A program made the position numbers and the translations under genes. A stretch of 32,130 bases of DNA, taken from positions 1 through 32,130 of the forward strand of contig WUAK01000002.1 of the NCBI GenBank assembly GCA_009827205.1, in the 5' to 3' direction. Below the pieces are notes generated by a model, which was given only the letters and a program-made list of their open reading frames with translations, ran no database searches and had not been told where the DNA came from. Of this stretch, positions 17,641 through 26,876 are shown one piece after another. Numbering within the stretch: the first letter of the stretch is position 1; each line of letters starts with the position of its first letter. The stretch comes from Phycisphaeraceae bacterium (GTDB taxonomy: Bacteria; Planctomycetota; Phycisphaerae; Phycisphaerales; UBA1924).

Positions 17641-19116
17641 TCAATCGAGCTGGAAGTACGTATTCACGTGCGACGCGATGTCATCGGATTTCACCATTTC
17701 GACAACACTCAGCAGCCTCATCAGATCACGCTGTCGTTTCTCGGCGATGGAGGTCTCGTCGATCTCGCCCGGCTCTGGCTCGCGCACGAATCGGTACCTG
17801 GGCTGCGCGTCGGTCACGCTCGTGGGTTCGACGACGCCCATGTCCGCCAGCGCGATGAGCGCGTGCTCGAAAATCCCAGATTGCCCTGTCTTGCCCAGGA
17901 CCTCGAGCCTGAGCTCGTCGGCGTCGAAGTCCGCGTGGTCGGAGAACACCATGACGCGCACGATCTCTTCCTTGAGAGCCGCGCCGGGGTTTTTCCATTC
18001 CGTGAACTGCTGCTGGATCGCCAGGTCGTCCTGCGAGTAGAGAAGCCTGCACGCGCTGGGTTTGCCGTCGCGTCCGGCGCGACCGACCTCCTGGTAGTAC
18101 GCCTCGACGCTGCCCGGCACCTGCGCATGGATGATGAACCTGATGTCGGGTTTATCGACGCCCATGCCGAATGCGTTGGTCGCGCAGAGCAGCAGTTTGT
18201 CTTCGGGACTGGCGTCGATGAACTCGCGGTAGATGCGTTTCTTCTCGTCCGGGCGGAGCTTGCCGTGGTACTTGCGGACGGTCCAACCGGGCAGGCGTCT
18301 TCGGATCAGATCAGATAGGCGATCGAGATCCTTGATGAGCGCGAAGTAGACGATGCCCGTGCCGTCGAACTCGGCGCAGGTGCGCTCGATGCGTTTGATC
18401 TTGTCTTCGTCATCCCAAGCGTCTTCTGACTCGAGCGCCAGGTTAGGTCTGTCGATCGGCTGGGCGAAGAGCGGCATATCTGATTCCGAGAGCCCCAGTA
18501 CCCGCCGGACATCGTCGCGGACTTCCTTCGTCGCGGTCGCGGTCAGCGCAACGGTGACAGGATCACCCAGTTGATGCCGGAACTCGCCGACGCGCTGGTA
18601 CGCGGGTCTCAGGTCGTGGCCCCACTTGGTCACGCAGTGGCACTCGTCGACAGCGAGCAGGTTCACGCCACCCGGGACGGTGCGCAGGGCATCGACGAAT
18701 TCTGGTTTGAGCATGCGCTCGGGTGTGGCGTAGATGATCTCGTAGTCGCCGCGCGCGAGCTTGTCGTATCGCTTGTCGCGCTCCTTGCGCGACAGGGTGG
18801 AGTTGATGTACTGGGCGCGGATGTCCTTCTTTCGGAGGGCCGCGACCTGATCCTCCATCAGCGCGATGAGCGGGCTGAAGACAAGCGTGACACCCGGTGC
18901 GTCGGGCTTCTGCGCGGCGATAGTCAGCCCGGGGAGCTGGTAGCAGAGGCTCTTTCCCGAACCGGTCGGCCAGACGACGAGCGCCGACTCGCCCGCGACG
19001 AGCCGGTCGACGACGGGCTCTTGCTCGGGTTTGAGCGCATCAAAGCCGAACCGACGGGCGAGGATGCCGGTGGTTGTGGTGAGTGTGTTTTGATCTGTTG
19101 CTCTCTTGCTCGACAC
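17641..19116 (-). CDS. recQ: RecQ-family ATP-dependent DNA helicase (short form)
   Basis: WPTGSGKSLCYQLPGL, FSPLIALMEDQV, DECHCVTKWGHDLRPAY, TATATKEV, QEVGRAGRDGKPSACRLLYS. Ends without an evident HRDC domain. Confidence 0.88.
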   Translation of the reverse strand: MSSKRATDQNTLTTTTGILARRFGFDALKPEQEPVVDRLVAGESALVVWPTGSGKSLCYQLPGLTIAAQKPDAPGVTLVFSPLIALMEDQVAALRKKDIRAQYINSTLSRKERDKRYDKLARGDYEIIYATPERMLKPEFVDALRTVPGGVNLLAVDECHCVTKWGHDLRPAYQRVGEFRHQLGDPVTVALTATATKEVRDDVRRVLGLSESDMPLFAQPIDRPNLALESEDAWDDEDKIKRIERTCAEFDGTGIVYFALIKDLDRLSDLIRRRLPGWTVRKYHGKLRPDEKKRIYREFIDASPEDKLLLCATNAFGMGVDKPDIRFIIHAQVPGSVEAYYQEVGRAGRDGKPSACRLLYSQDDLAIQQQFTEWKNPGAALKEEIVRVMVFSDHADFDADELRLEVLGKTGQSGIFEHALIALADMGVVEPTSVTDAQPRYRFVREPEPGEIDETSIAEKRQRDLMRLLSVVEMVKSDDIASHVNTYFQLD

Positions 19117-19198
19117 AAGAGGAGGCTAGGTCGCCCGCCGGCCCGGGGGGACGGCCGCGGGCGGAGGACCCGCGACCGGACATGGCGAGCGCCTGCAA

Positions 19199-20044
19199 CT
19201 AGCCCAGGAGCCTGATCAGGGCGCTCGGGTCGATCCTGGCTCCGGCGGACGTGATGCGGACCGCCGAGTTCTCGAGCACGTCGAGTCTCGCCAGCGCCGC
19301 GGTCGCCTTCGCGTAATCGGTGTCGCGGATGGAGGACTCTGCCGCGGACAGGCTCTCGATGGCAACTCCGAGGCTCGCGGTTCTGGGCTCGATCGCGTTC
19401 CTTTCGAACGCGCCGACCTCGGCCTGCGCGAAGATGACCTCTTGCCGAGCGGCACGGAGTATCTCAAGCGAGCTTGAGAGGTTGTCGCCGTCGATAGCCA
19501 TCGCGCCTCCCGAGCCGATGTCGGAGAGGGTGTAGTTCTCCCCATCGATCTCGGTTTGGCCAAGGTCGTTGACGGCGGCGCTGGCGAGATCGACCGAGGC
19601 GCTCTCGACCGTGAGCGATGACCCGCCTCGCAGGAGATACTCGCCCGCGAAGCTCGTGCTCTGCGCAACGCGGTCTACGGACGAGAGGATGCTGTTGAGC
19701 TCCATCTGGTTCGCCTCGCGCTCGGCGTCGGACAGACCCGCCGAGTTTGCGTTGGCGACTGCGAGGCCCTCGGCCTCGATGAGCAGATCAGAGATCTCGC
19801 TGTACGCGGAGTCGACGACGCGCGAGGAGCTGCGTGCGCGGTCGAGCGAGCGGGATTCGGCTTCAAGATCGGCAAGCATCGCGCGGAGTTGTTCAGATGA
19901 GACAAGACCGGCCGGGTCGTCGGCGGCGCGGTTGATGCGCTGACCGGTGGCAAGCTGCTGGAGCACGCCAGACTTCTGATTCTGGATGATCCCGAGCTGT
20001 CGCTGGACCCCGAATGGTTGGAACGGTCCGCCGATTGAACCCAT
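19199..20044 (-). CDS. Flagellin-like protein
   Basis: N-terminal QQLATGQRINRAADDPAGLVSSEQLRAMLADLEAESRSLDRARSSSRVVDSAYSEISDLL and C-terminal ESSIRDTDYAKATAALARLDVLENSAVRITSAGARIDPSALIRLLG match flagellin D0/D1 ends. Confidence 0.82.
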   Translation of the reverse strand: MGSIGGPFQPFGVQRQLGIIQNQKSGVLQQLATGQRINRAADDPAGLVSSEQLRAMLADLEAESRSLDRARSSSRVVDSAYSEISDLLIEAEGLAVANANSAGLSDAEREANQMELNSILSSVDRVAQSTSFAGEYLLRGGSSLTVESASVDLASAAVNDLGQTEIDGENYTLSDIGSGGAMAIDGDNLSSSLEILRAARQEVIFAQAEVGAFERNAIEPRTASLGVAIESLSAAESSIRDTDYAKATAALARLDVLENSAVRITSAGARIDPSALIRLLG

Positions 20045-20059
20045 CGTGTGCTCCTCCTC

Positions 20060-20076
20060 GCGGCTTACCGAGCCGC
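20060..20076 (-). other. Hairpin abutting the flagellin SD
   Basis: GCGGCT-TACCG-AGCCGC; on the minus strand directly followed by the GAGGAGGAG SD (20050-20058) and then ATG. Confidence 0.55.
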
Positions 20077-20225
20077 TCAGAGAGCGTCATAAACAAACGG
20101 AGTCTCCGCACATGCTGGATGGTAAATCCGAGCGAGCCTCGCATTGGAAGCGGTGCAGAGCCGTCACAGGCGTCATGGGCGGTTCCGATACCGGACGTAT
20201 TTCTTCTCGGCATGAGAGGCGGGTT

Positions 20226-20262
20226 GTAAAAAGAGACAACCCCGCCTGTCTGGCGGGGTTGT
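20226..20262 (-). terminator. Rho-independent terminator of the YHS-like lipoprotein gene
   Basis: Perfect 11-bp stem ACAACCCCGCC/GGCGGGGTTGT with TGTCT loop; minus-strand tail CTCTTTTTAC. Confidence 0.88.
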
Positions 20263-20284
20263 TCGTATCGGATTGGATGTGCGA

Positions 20285-20575
20285 TCAGCGGGTGCCTGCT
20301 TTCGCGTCGGCGATGAACTGATCCTTGTCAGCGGTGGACATCTCGTTCCAGCCACCCTCGCAACCGGGGCAGCAGAAGCCGACCTTGTTGCCGTTGTAAT
20401 CGACTGAACCGCCGTCAACAGCGATGGCTTCTCCACCGACCGGGCACGTGGCGTTGACAAAGCCCGCGGCCTGTGCATCGGCCTCTGAGTCACCGCCCGT
20501 GGCGCAGGCGTCGCACTGACAGCCGGCAAGAGCGAGAAGGGCAACAGGAAGAACAGCAGCAAAGCGTGCACGCAT
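20285..20575 (-). CDS. Small lipoprotein with YHS/TRASH-like metal-binding motif
   Basis: Lipobox LLALAGC; QCDACATGG; CPVGGEAIAVDGGSVDYNGNKVGFCCPGCEGGW resembles the YHS/TRASH pattern. Confidence 0.75.
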   Translation of the reverse strand: MRARFAAVLPVALLALAGCQCDACATGGDSEADAQAAGFVNATCPVGGEAIAVDGGSVDYNGNKVGFCCPGCEGGWNEMSTADKDQFIADAKAGTR

Positions 20576-20639
20576 GACATGACTCCTCAAAAGCTAGCTT
20601 GTGTGGTGAGACCGACACCGCCCACCGACTGGTACCAGT

Positions 20640-21425
20640 CTACGCAACATCGATCGGCTGGTGCGTATTCCCGGATCCAGAGGTTTTATTTGATAACTCG
20701 TTCTCATCACGACTGATAGGTTTGGACTCGATTGTGGACCCTGCGATCTGCTTGGCGGGGAGCTTTGCAACTCTTGCGATGAATCCCCACATCAACCCAA
20801 GACCAACGAGAACCGCCAGATGGAACATCTCGTGCGACCCGATGACACCCTTGATCAGCGTGGGCTCACCCGTGAACTCGCAGAGAGCACCGACCGTGTA
20901 GGCGAAGCCGCCCAAGACGAGCGGGGAGACGAACCGGAGGTTGAACATTTTCCAGGCCGCGACCATGGTGATCGAACCTGCCCACCCCATGACGAGGTAG
21001 ATCGTGATCCCAAGCCACTCCGGTGTGCTCTCGAAGTATGCCATCTTGAGCGAGATGCCAACGAAAGCGGCGAGCCAGATCGGGATCAGCACACCCCACC
21101 TGAGCGGTCCCTTAAACAGGATGACGTGGATCGGTGTGAATGTGCCGGCGATCAGGATGAAGATCGCGGCATGATCAATTCTTTTAAAGACAGATCGCAC
21201 GGGTGTATCGGCGGGCATCGCGTGAAACAGCCCGCTTGCCGTCAGAAGCAGAACAGCGGATGACACGAACACCGCGAGCGATATCCAGCGCGGCCTGCTC
21301 CAGAAAGTACGGCGCACAAGACCGATACCGAGGATAAGAAAGACCACCGCACCGATGAGGTGCGTGAGCGAGCCTGCTGGGTCGGTCAGCCCAAATGCCG
21401 TGATCGGTGGTTCCATAGGGGCCAT
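20640..21425 (-). CDS. Hemolysin III / PAQR family membrane protein
   Basis: SLTHLIGAVVFLILGIGL...SGLFHAMP...FKRIDHAAIFILIAGTFTPIHVI...SHEMFHLAVLVGL: conserved HlyIII His/Asp motifs. Confidence 0.88.
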   Translation of the reverse strand: MAPMEPPITAFGLTDPAGSLTHLIGAVVFLILGIGLVRRTFWSRPRWISLAVFVSSAVLLLTASGLFHAMPADTPVRSVFKRIDHAAIFILIAGTFTPIHVILFKGPLRWGVLIPIWLAAFVGISLKMAYFESTPEWLGITIYLVMGWAGSITMVAAWKMFNLRFVSPLVLGGFAYTVGALCEFTGEPTLIKGVIGSHEMFHLAVLVGLGLMWGFIARVAKLPAKQIAGSTIESKPISRDENELSNKTSGSGNTHQPIDVA

Positions 21426-21453
21426 TCTTCGAGAGCGCGTCGCGCGTCTTTCA

Positions 21454-21909
21454 TCAGGGGATCGGGATCATCTCTTCGTCGAGCATCGAGTCGTAGGCGT
21501 TGTTCTCGACGAGGTGTGCGGCCATCATTCGCATGTAGAGGGTGGACATGCCGCTGTCGGCTTGCTCCTTGACGTTGAGTTCGACCTTCGTCACAGCATC
21601 GGTAGACCGAGTGATCGTGACCACGAGGCGGTCCTGCTTGAAATCACCGAAATTGTATCTCAGCTCGTGGCGCGTCTCGGAGATCTTGCGATCGGAGTAC
21701 AGCTCGAGTGCGAGTCTATCCCCGGCGTAGATTGCTGCGAGAAAGACGTCCTGATACAAGGCGGGCTGGTACGTGTACGCATCGACGCCGAAGACATATA
21801 CGGCGCCTGTTTGAACTGCAGTGAATCCCGCGCCGATCGCGGCCGGTTCAATGCCAGTGCAACCAACGAGTGAACCAGTAAGAAGAGCGAAAGTGAGGGT
21901 CTTTCTCAT
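21454..21909 (-). CDS. Hypothetical lipoprotein
   Basis: Signal plus lipobox MRKTLTFALLTGSLVGCTG; small DUF3568-like layout (GAVYVFGVDAYTYQPALYQD), family not confirmed. Confidence 0.6.
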   Translation of the reverse strand: MRKTLTFALLTGSLVGCTGIEPAAIGAGFTAVQTGAVYVFGVDAYTYQPALYQDVFLAAIYAGDRLALELYSDRKISETRHELRYNFGDFKQDRLVVTITRSTDAVTKVELNVKEQADSGMSTLYMRMMAAHLVENNAYDSMLDEEMIPIP

Positions 21910-21950
21910 CCCCGATAGTAGATCGCCAAACTGGGCGAGAACCGAGCCGA

Positions 21951-22322
21951 TCAGCCGGGCTCTTCTTCGATGTACACTTCGGACTTGAGCGTGCGCAGGT
22001 AGCCCGCCCTGACGTCCTGATTGTTACGCTCGGCGTCATTTGCCATCATCTCAAGGAGTTCGTGGATGTAGCCCATGCTGTCAAAGCTGGACGAGGTCCG
22101 CCTGCCACCCATTTTGTGATGCTGGTCGAAGATTGCCTCGTGATACGTGTCTGCGAGGCCCTCGTAGTACGGACCTGCTTCGTTGTAATCGGGGAGGTTC
22201 ATGAGCAACTCGGTCACCTGCACACGCGTGTCGGCGGCGAGTTCGTCCTTGTTCGAGAATCTGAGACCGACCAACACACCCGCGATCACGAGAGCCACGA
22301 CAATTCCACCAACCTTGCCCAT
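21951..22322 (-). CDS. Hypothetical membrane-anchored small protein
   Basis: MGKVGGIVVALVIAGVLVGLRFSNKDELAADTRVQVTELLMNLPDYNEAG; TM anchor; internal ATG preferred over the ORF-track start. Confidence 0.55.
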   Translation of the reverse strand: MGKVGGIVVALVIAGVLVGLRFSNKDELAADTRVQVTELLMNLPDYNEAGPYYEGLADTYHEAIFDQHHKMGGRRTSSSFDSMGYIHELLEMMANDAERNNQDVRAGYLRTLKSEVYIEEEPG

Positions 22323-22485
22323 GCTGTTACTCCAATCCAGCTCGGTCAGCCAGCCGATCGCCCCAACGACTCGGCTTTGACTGAACCGGGGAGTATACAG
22401 AAATGTGCCCAACTGTCCTTCAGCGATTGGTCAATTGGGGCAACGAAACACAATTCTGGCGCTAAGAACGTGTTTAGCGGTGAAA

Positions 22486-22797
22486 TCAGGAATGCCCGAG
22501 CTTGTCGAACCTGTTATCAAGGGCCCTTTTGAGCTTGCCGGCGGCTTCCTTTACTGTCTCGTAGAAATCTTCGCCGTGCGTCTCGATCGCGATCGGGTCG
22601 AGGCCCTTTGGCCGGGCCTCGATGAGGCACCGCTTGTCGTTGGTGCCGCCCTTGTGCGCATTCTCGTCACCCAGATGGACCTCTAGCCTCGTGAGCCTGT
22701 CGGCAAGGTGCCCCATGGTGTGGCGCAGAGTCTCATCTATGCGTTGGTCGAGCATTTGAGAGGAATTGCCGTCACGGTAGTTGATCTCGATGTGCAT
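22486..22797 (-). CDS. HPF/RaiA-like (S30AE) ribosome-associated protein, short form
   Basis: MHIEINYRDGNSSQMLDQRIDETLRHTMGHLADRLTRLEVHLGDENAHKGGTNDKRCLIEARPKGLDPIAIETHGEDFYETVKEAAGKLKRALDNRF; strong SD AAGGAG before ATG. Confidence 0.75.
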   Translation of the reverse strand: MHIEINYRDGNSSQMLDQRIDETLRHTMGHLADRLTRLEVHLGDENAHKGGTNDKRCLIEARPKGLDPIAIETHGEDFYETVKEAAGKLKRALDNRFDKLGHS

Positions 22798-22942
22798 GGA
22801 TTATCTCCTTGGTCGATAGTAACGGGCTTGCGCAACACCGGATTGGTGCGGATCACAAAGCAGAACCGATTTTGCGTGATCAAGAGCAGATTCCGGGTTT
22901 GTGGATCCGTATAGAATGCTTCTTTCACCGGAGGACCTTGGC

Positions 22943-23617
22943 ATGCGAAAGCAACACTCTCTACTCTCAAAGTTAGTGATACTGTCCTCGATCCAATTGG
23001 CCTTGTTGTCGCTGACCGGTTGCACTTCAACAAAGATCTGGTTAAGCGAGCAATTTGGAAACGAGAAACGTGAACAACTGGTCTCAAGCGTTGAATCTGC
23101 GAGAGATGCCCAGGAAGATGCAAAGCAGCAGTTCTCTACTGCGCTCGATGAGTTCCTTTCTATAACCTCAGGCGATCAGGCGACCGCCGATCTGGAAGCC
23201 AAGTACAGTCAGATTGAAGCCGCGTACGAATCGAGTTCTTCAAAGGCTGCGAAGGTCTACAGCAAGATCGAGACTGTTGATGCTGTAGCCAAAGCGCTGT
23301 TCAAAGAATGGGAGAACGAACTAGAAGAATACGAGAGTCCGAAACTCCGCGCATCGAGTCAGAAGCAGCTCAACCTCACACGGCAGAGGTATAACAATCT
23401 CGTCGGCGCCATGAATGAAGCTGCTGGCAAAATGGATCCGGTACTTTCCGCATTCAAGGACCAGACACTTTTTCTTAAGCACAACCTCAACGCTCGTGCC
23501 ATCGCTTCACTCGAGACCGACCTCAACGAGATCCGGACGGAAGTTGCAATACTGATTGAGGAGATGGAGGCGTCCATTGCCGAGGCGAATGAATTTATTG
23601 ACTCCTTGCAGGACTAG
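22943..23617 (+). CDS. DUF2959-type lipoprotein
   Basis: Lipobox LLSLTGC; coiled-coil; LSEQFGNEKREQLVSSVESARDAQEDAKQQFSTALDEF typical of DUF2959; SD CGGAGGA upstream of ATG 22943. Confidence 0.8.
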   Translation: MRKQHSLLSKLVILSSIQLALLSLTGCTSTKIWLSEQFGNEKREQLVSSVESARDAQEDAKQQFSTALDEFLSITSGDQATADLEAKYSQIEAAYESSSSKAAKVYSKIETVDAVAKALFKEWENELEEYESPKLRASSQKQLNLTRQRYNNLVGAMNEAAGKMDPVLSAFKDQTLFLKHNLNARAIASLETDLNEIRTEVAILIEEMEASIAEANEFIDSLQD

Positions 23618-23701
23618 AGAGACCTGAGAGCTCGCGCGGCTCGGGCTTCGACAATCCTAGACGAACCGCTTCAATTGCCGACCGTTACTCACAGCCTGCT
23701 A

Positions 23702-24283
23702 TCAATCCCGCCTGCGACGGCTAATGGCTCCAGCACCGACAACAAGAACTACTAGCGATGCCGGGGCAGGTATTTCATAGTAGTTAAACGTGTTGAAAAA
23801 AACGAAGTCATCACCCATGGGCGGATTACTGGTCGTAAATGTGACCTGAGAGAACGGCGCATTCTCAACAAAGCCGATGAAGACCGCATTGAGCGGGTCG
23901 ACGAGATCATTCAGGTCATAATCATTAAACGGCGTGCTGACACGCATGCCATCTTGCACAAAGGTGTTCGACCAAATTCCAGAGAACGAACTGATCGGTA
24001 CATCAAATGTGAATGTAACCGTATCGAGTCCATCAAAATCAAAAACGAAGTTCTGAACACCGTTGAAATCAGCAGCACCGTTGCCAACCGCGGTGACATC
24101 AAACAACCCTGCAAAGTTGGTCGTTCCGGTTGGAAAGTTCTGCGCGGGGATTGAGGCGTAATCGGGAGCAACCAGATCACCCGACGAGGCGTTCATCCAG
24201 TCGGTTTCATCAAAGAAGACCTGGCCGGATGCCGAACCAGAGGTCAAGGTGCCAAGAGCAAGCACAGCGATAGCGCGGTTCAT
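23702..24283 (-). CDS. Secreted PEP-CTERM-type protein
   Basis: Signal peptide; C-terminus EIPAPASLVVLVVGAGAISRRRRD (PEP-like motif, TM, Arg cluster). Confidence 0.75.
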   Translation of the reverse strand: MNRAIAVLALGTLTSGSASGQVFFDETDWMNASSGDLVAPDYASIPAQNFPTGTTNFAGLFDVTAVGNGAADFNGVQNFVFDFDGLDTVTFTFDVPISSFSGIWSNTFVQDGMRVSTPFNDYDLNDLVDPLNAVFIGFVENAPFSQVTFTTSNPPMGDDFVFFNTFNYYEIPAPASLVVLVVGAGAISRRRRD

Positions 24284-24429
24284 TATTATTCTCCCGTAGC
24301 AAGGGAACCCACTTTCCACGCAGAACCACGCCCGCCGGCGCGGCCTGTAACACTGGTAACTTGCGCTGGGTCCGAGAGTATGCCAGTAATTTGAATGGCT
24401 TTTATGGATTTGAACTTAGTCCCAGAGTT

Positions 24430-24826
24430 CTAGGGGCATCCATTGTTGAAATTGTTGATCAAGGCGGTGAAGTCGGTCGGCGAGAGCATGCCGTCGTAAT
24501 TCTGATCTGCGGGGCATTCAGGCGGCTGGCACTCAAAGGCTCCAATATCGAGGAACGACCGCTCGCCAGTCCCCGTGTCTGTCATTGCGGGGTCATCAAC
24601 CAGTCTGAAATCGTTGTTCGCGTCAAAGAATGATGCGAGCGCAAACTCGCCGTCGAACAGATCCATCTCGGCGGCGTCGATCGCGGGAGAGCCGGCAGAC
24701 ACTCGGTAATCCCCGTTCGCCGCATCAATAAACAACGGGTCCGCGACGGTTCGGTTCTCGATCGACTACTTCGGCAGATCCACCGGCGAAGAATGCAGAA
24801 AGAACAACAACAACAAATCGCGACAT
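24430..24826 (-). pseudogene. Remnant of a secreted beta-helix / choice-of-anchor-Q protein with GC-type dockerin tail
   Basis: ATG 24826 opens a signal-peptide-like MSRFVVVVLSAFFAGGSAEV that stops at 24725. A different frame carries ADPLFIDAANGDYRVSAGSPAIDAAEMD...ECPADQNYDGMLSPTDFTALINNFNNGCP to 24430. Confidence 0.6.
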
Positions 24827-24897
24827 GGCAAGACCCCAGCGAAGAGGAGCCTACCACGCGACATAATCAGCACCAAAGAATTACGCGCTGGAAGTAT

Positions 24898-26772
24898 TCA
24901 CACCACCCGATCATCCTTAGCGATCCCGAGCGCTGGCCTCACGTCGACCTGCACGAGCTGATCGCCCTGGATCTTGCGTGCTTCTTCGTCGTCGACGTAG
25001 TCGGAGTGGCACGAGGCCTTGCCCTCGTCGTCGGTGTCCATGCCCTTTTTGACCTTGCTGGCGAGCTTGTGGATCTCCTCGGGCTTGAGGTAGCCCCGCT
25101 GCTCGAGTATCTTCTGCTGCTCCTCGGTGAGCGCGTCGGACTTGACGGGCTTGCCCCGCTCGAAGCCCTCTGCCTTGCCTGAGGCGAATTCCTGGATCTC
25201 CTTGGAGATGCGGACACTGCACCAGTCGTGGCCGCACATCGCGCAGAAGTCGGTGTCGACGTCGAGGTCCTCGTCGTGGTACGCGCGGGCGGTGTCGGTG
25301 TCGAAGGCGAGCTCGAAGTGCTTCTCCCAGTTGAGCGCTGCGCGAGCGTTGGTGAGCTCGTCGTCCCACTCGCGCGTGCCGGGGATGCCCAGCGCGACGT
25401 CGGCTGCGTGCGCCGCGATCTTGTAGGCGATGCAGCCTTCCTTCACGTCGCCCTTCTTGGGCAGGCCAAGGTGCTCCTTAGGTGTGACATAGCAGAGCAT
25501 TGATGCGCCGTGGTACGCGATCGCGGTGGCGCCGATGCAGCTGGTGATGTGGTCGTAGCCCGGGAAGACGTCGGTCACGAGCGGGCCAAGTACGTAGAAG
25601 GGAGCGCCGTGGCACAGCGTGCGCTGGAGCTTGGCGTTGTACTCGATCTGATCGAAAGGCACGTGACCCGGGCCCTCGATCATGACCTGCACGCCGCGGC
25701 GCCAGGCGCGCTCGGTGAGCTCGCCCAGTGTTTCAAGCTCGGCGAGCTGCGCGTCGTCGGTTGCGTCGGCGAGACCGCCCGGGCGGAGGCCGTCACCGAT
25801 GGAGAACGTGACATCGTGCTTGCGCATGAGGTCGCAGATGTCCTCCCACATGTCGTACATGATGTTCTCACGGTTGTGCGTGAGCATCCACTTGGCGAGC
25901 AGCGACCCGCCCCGGCTGACGATGCCGATCAGTCGGTTCTTCACGAACTTCAGGTGCCCCTTGCGGACGCCGGCGTGGATCGTGAAGTAGTCGACGCCCT
26001 GCCTGGCCTGGTGCTCGAGCGTCTGCATGATCGCCTCTTCGTCGAGGTCCTCGAGCCTGCGCCCGATGATCATGGAATAGATGGGCACGGTCCCGATCGG
26101 GACGGTCGAGTTGCGCAGGATCGCCTCGCGGCACTCGTCGAGATCGCCCCCGGTCGAGAGATCCATGACCGTGTCGGCGCCCCACTTCTCTGCCCATTTG
26201 AGCTTCTCGACTTCCTCGTCGGTGCCCGACGACACGGGCGAGGCGCCCATGTTCGCGTTGACCTTGGTCTTGGTTGCGCGACCGATTGCCATCGGGTCGA
26301 GGTTGTATTTGAGGTGTGTCGTGTTGGCGGGGATCACCAAGCGCCCCGCGGCTACTTCGTCTCGGATTTGTGCTGCGGACAGGTGAGGCTCGCGCTCGGC
26401 GACGCGCTCCATCTCGGGCGTGATGATGCCGAGACGCGCCGACTCAAGCTGGGTGATGGGCGCAAAGCCATCGGGCGCGGCGCAGCGGATGAATTCACCG
26501 ACGCCGGTCTTGTTGTGGCCCTTGCAGCCGGACGCGTGATCGGGCGCGGCCTCGATCGTCCACCCCTCGGGCAGGAAGTCCCACGCGGTTTTGTCGCTGG
26601 GCGCGGGCATTCCGGGCGTGTCGGGCGAGCTGAACGCGAGCGGCCCGCCGATGTCGGGTTTGTTTGCGAAACTGCCGGGCGAGGTAATGCCGGGCAAGCC
26701 CGGGTTCCCTGCGCCGTGTGTTGGCACTCTGAATTTGCTAGTGGGCAGGACGGTTTCGTTGCTGCTAACCAT
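24898..26772 (-). CDS. thiC: Phosphomethylpyrimidine synthase
   Basis: NANMGASPVSSGTDEEVEKLKWAEKWGADTVMDLSTGG, STVPIGTVPIY, MIEGPGHVP, CAMCGHDWC cluster; TPP riboswitch upstream. Confidence 0.97.
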   Translation of the reverse strand: MVSSNETVLPTSKFRVPTHGAGNPGLPGITSPGSFANKPDIGGPLAFSSPDTPGMPAPSDKTAWDFLPEGWTIEAAPDHASGCKGHNKTGVGEFIRCAAPDGFAPITQLESARLGIITPEMERVAEREPHLSAAQIRDEVAAGRLVIPANTTHLKYNLDPMAIGRATKTKVNANMGASPVSSGTDEEVEKLKWAEKWGADTVMDLSTGGDLDECREAILRNSTVPIGTVPIYSMIIGRRLEDLDEEAIMQTLEHQARQGVDYFTIHAGVRKGHLKFVKNRLIGIVSRGGSLLAKWMLTHNRENIMYDMWEDICDLMRKHDVTFSIGDGLRPGGLADATDDAQLAELETLGELTERAWRRGVQVMIEGPGHVPFDQIEYNAKLQRTLCHGAPFYVLGPLVTDVFPGYDHITSCIGATAIAYHGASMLCYVTPKEHLGLPKKGDVKEGCIAYKIAAHAADVALGIPGTREWDDELTNARAALNWEKHFELAFDTDTARAYHDEDLDVDTDFCAMCGHDWCSVRISKEIQEFASGKAEGFERGKPVKSDALTEEQQKILEQRGYLKPEEIHKLASKVKKGMDTDDEGKASCHSDYVDDEEARKIQGDQLVQVDVRPALGIAKDDRVV

Positions 26773-26775
26773 TCT

Positions 26776-26855
26776 CGCATCCCTCCGCCGGTACGAGCCG
26801 GATCAGGTTCATCGGGTGCCTCTCAGCCCGCCAACCGGACGGGCGCCCCGTGCGC
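26776..26855 (-). ncRNA. TPP riboswitch (thi-box) controlling thiC
   Basis: Minus strand CGCACGGGGCGCCCGTCCGGTTGGCGGGCTGAGAGGCACCCGATGAACCTGATCCGGCTCGTACCGGCGGAGGGATGCG: canonical CTGAGA, ACCTGATC..G and ACCGGCGGAGGGA motifs. Confidence 0.95.
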
Positions 26856-26862
26856 TGTTGGA

Positions 26863-26868
26863 ATTATA
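26863..26868 (-). promoter_or_regulatory. Putative -10 (TATAAT) of thiC
   Basis: Minus strand GCTATAATTCCAACAGCGCACGGGG; predicted TSS is within a few nt of the aptamer 5' end. No clear -35. Confidence 0.6.
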
Positions 26869-26876
26869 GCGTCTCC

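Noticed and set aside
19156-19174. CGCGGG-cggagga-CCCGCG between flagellin and recQ
   Set aside because: GC-only 6-bp stem without a T-run in a very GC-rich spacer; expected by chance.
22460-22479. CGCTAA-gaacgtgt-TTAGCG inverted repeat downstream of the HPF-like gene
   Set aside because: Only 6 bp with an 8-nt loop and no T-run on the minus strand; too weak to call a terminator.
24803-24816. (AAC)n trinucleotide run as a phase-variation switch
   Set aside because: A trinucleotide repeat cannot change reading frame, and it lies in an already broken gene.
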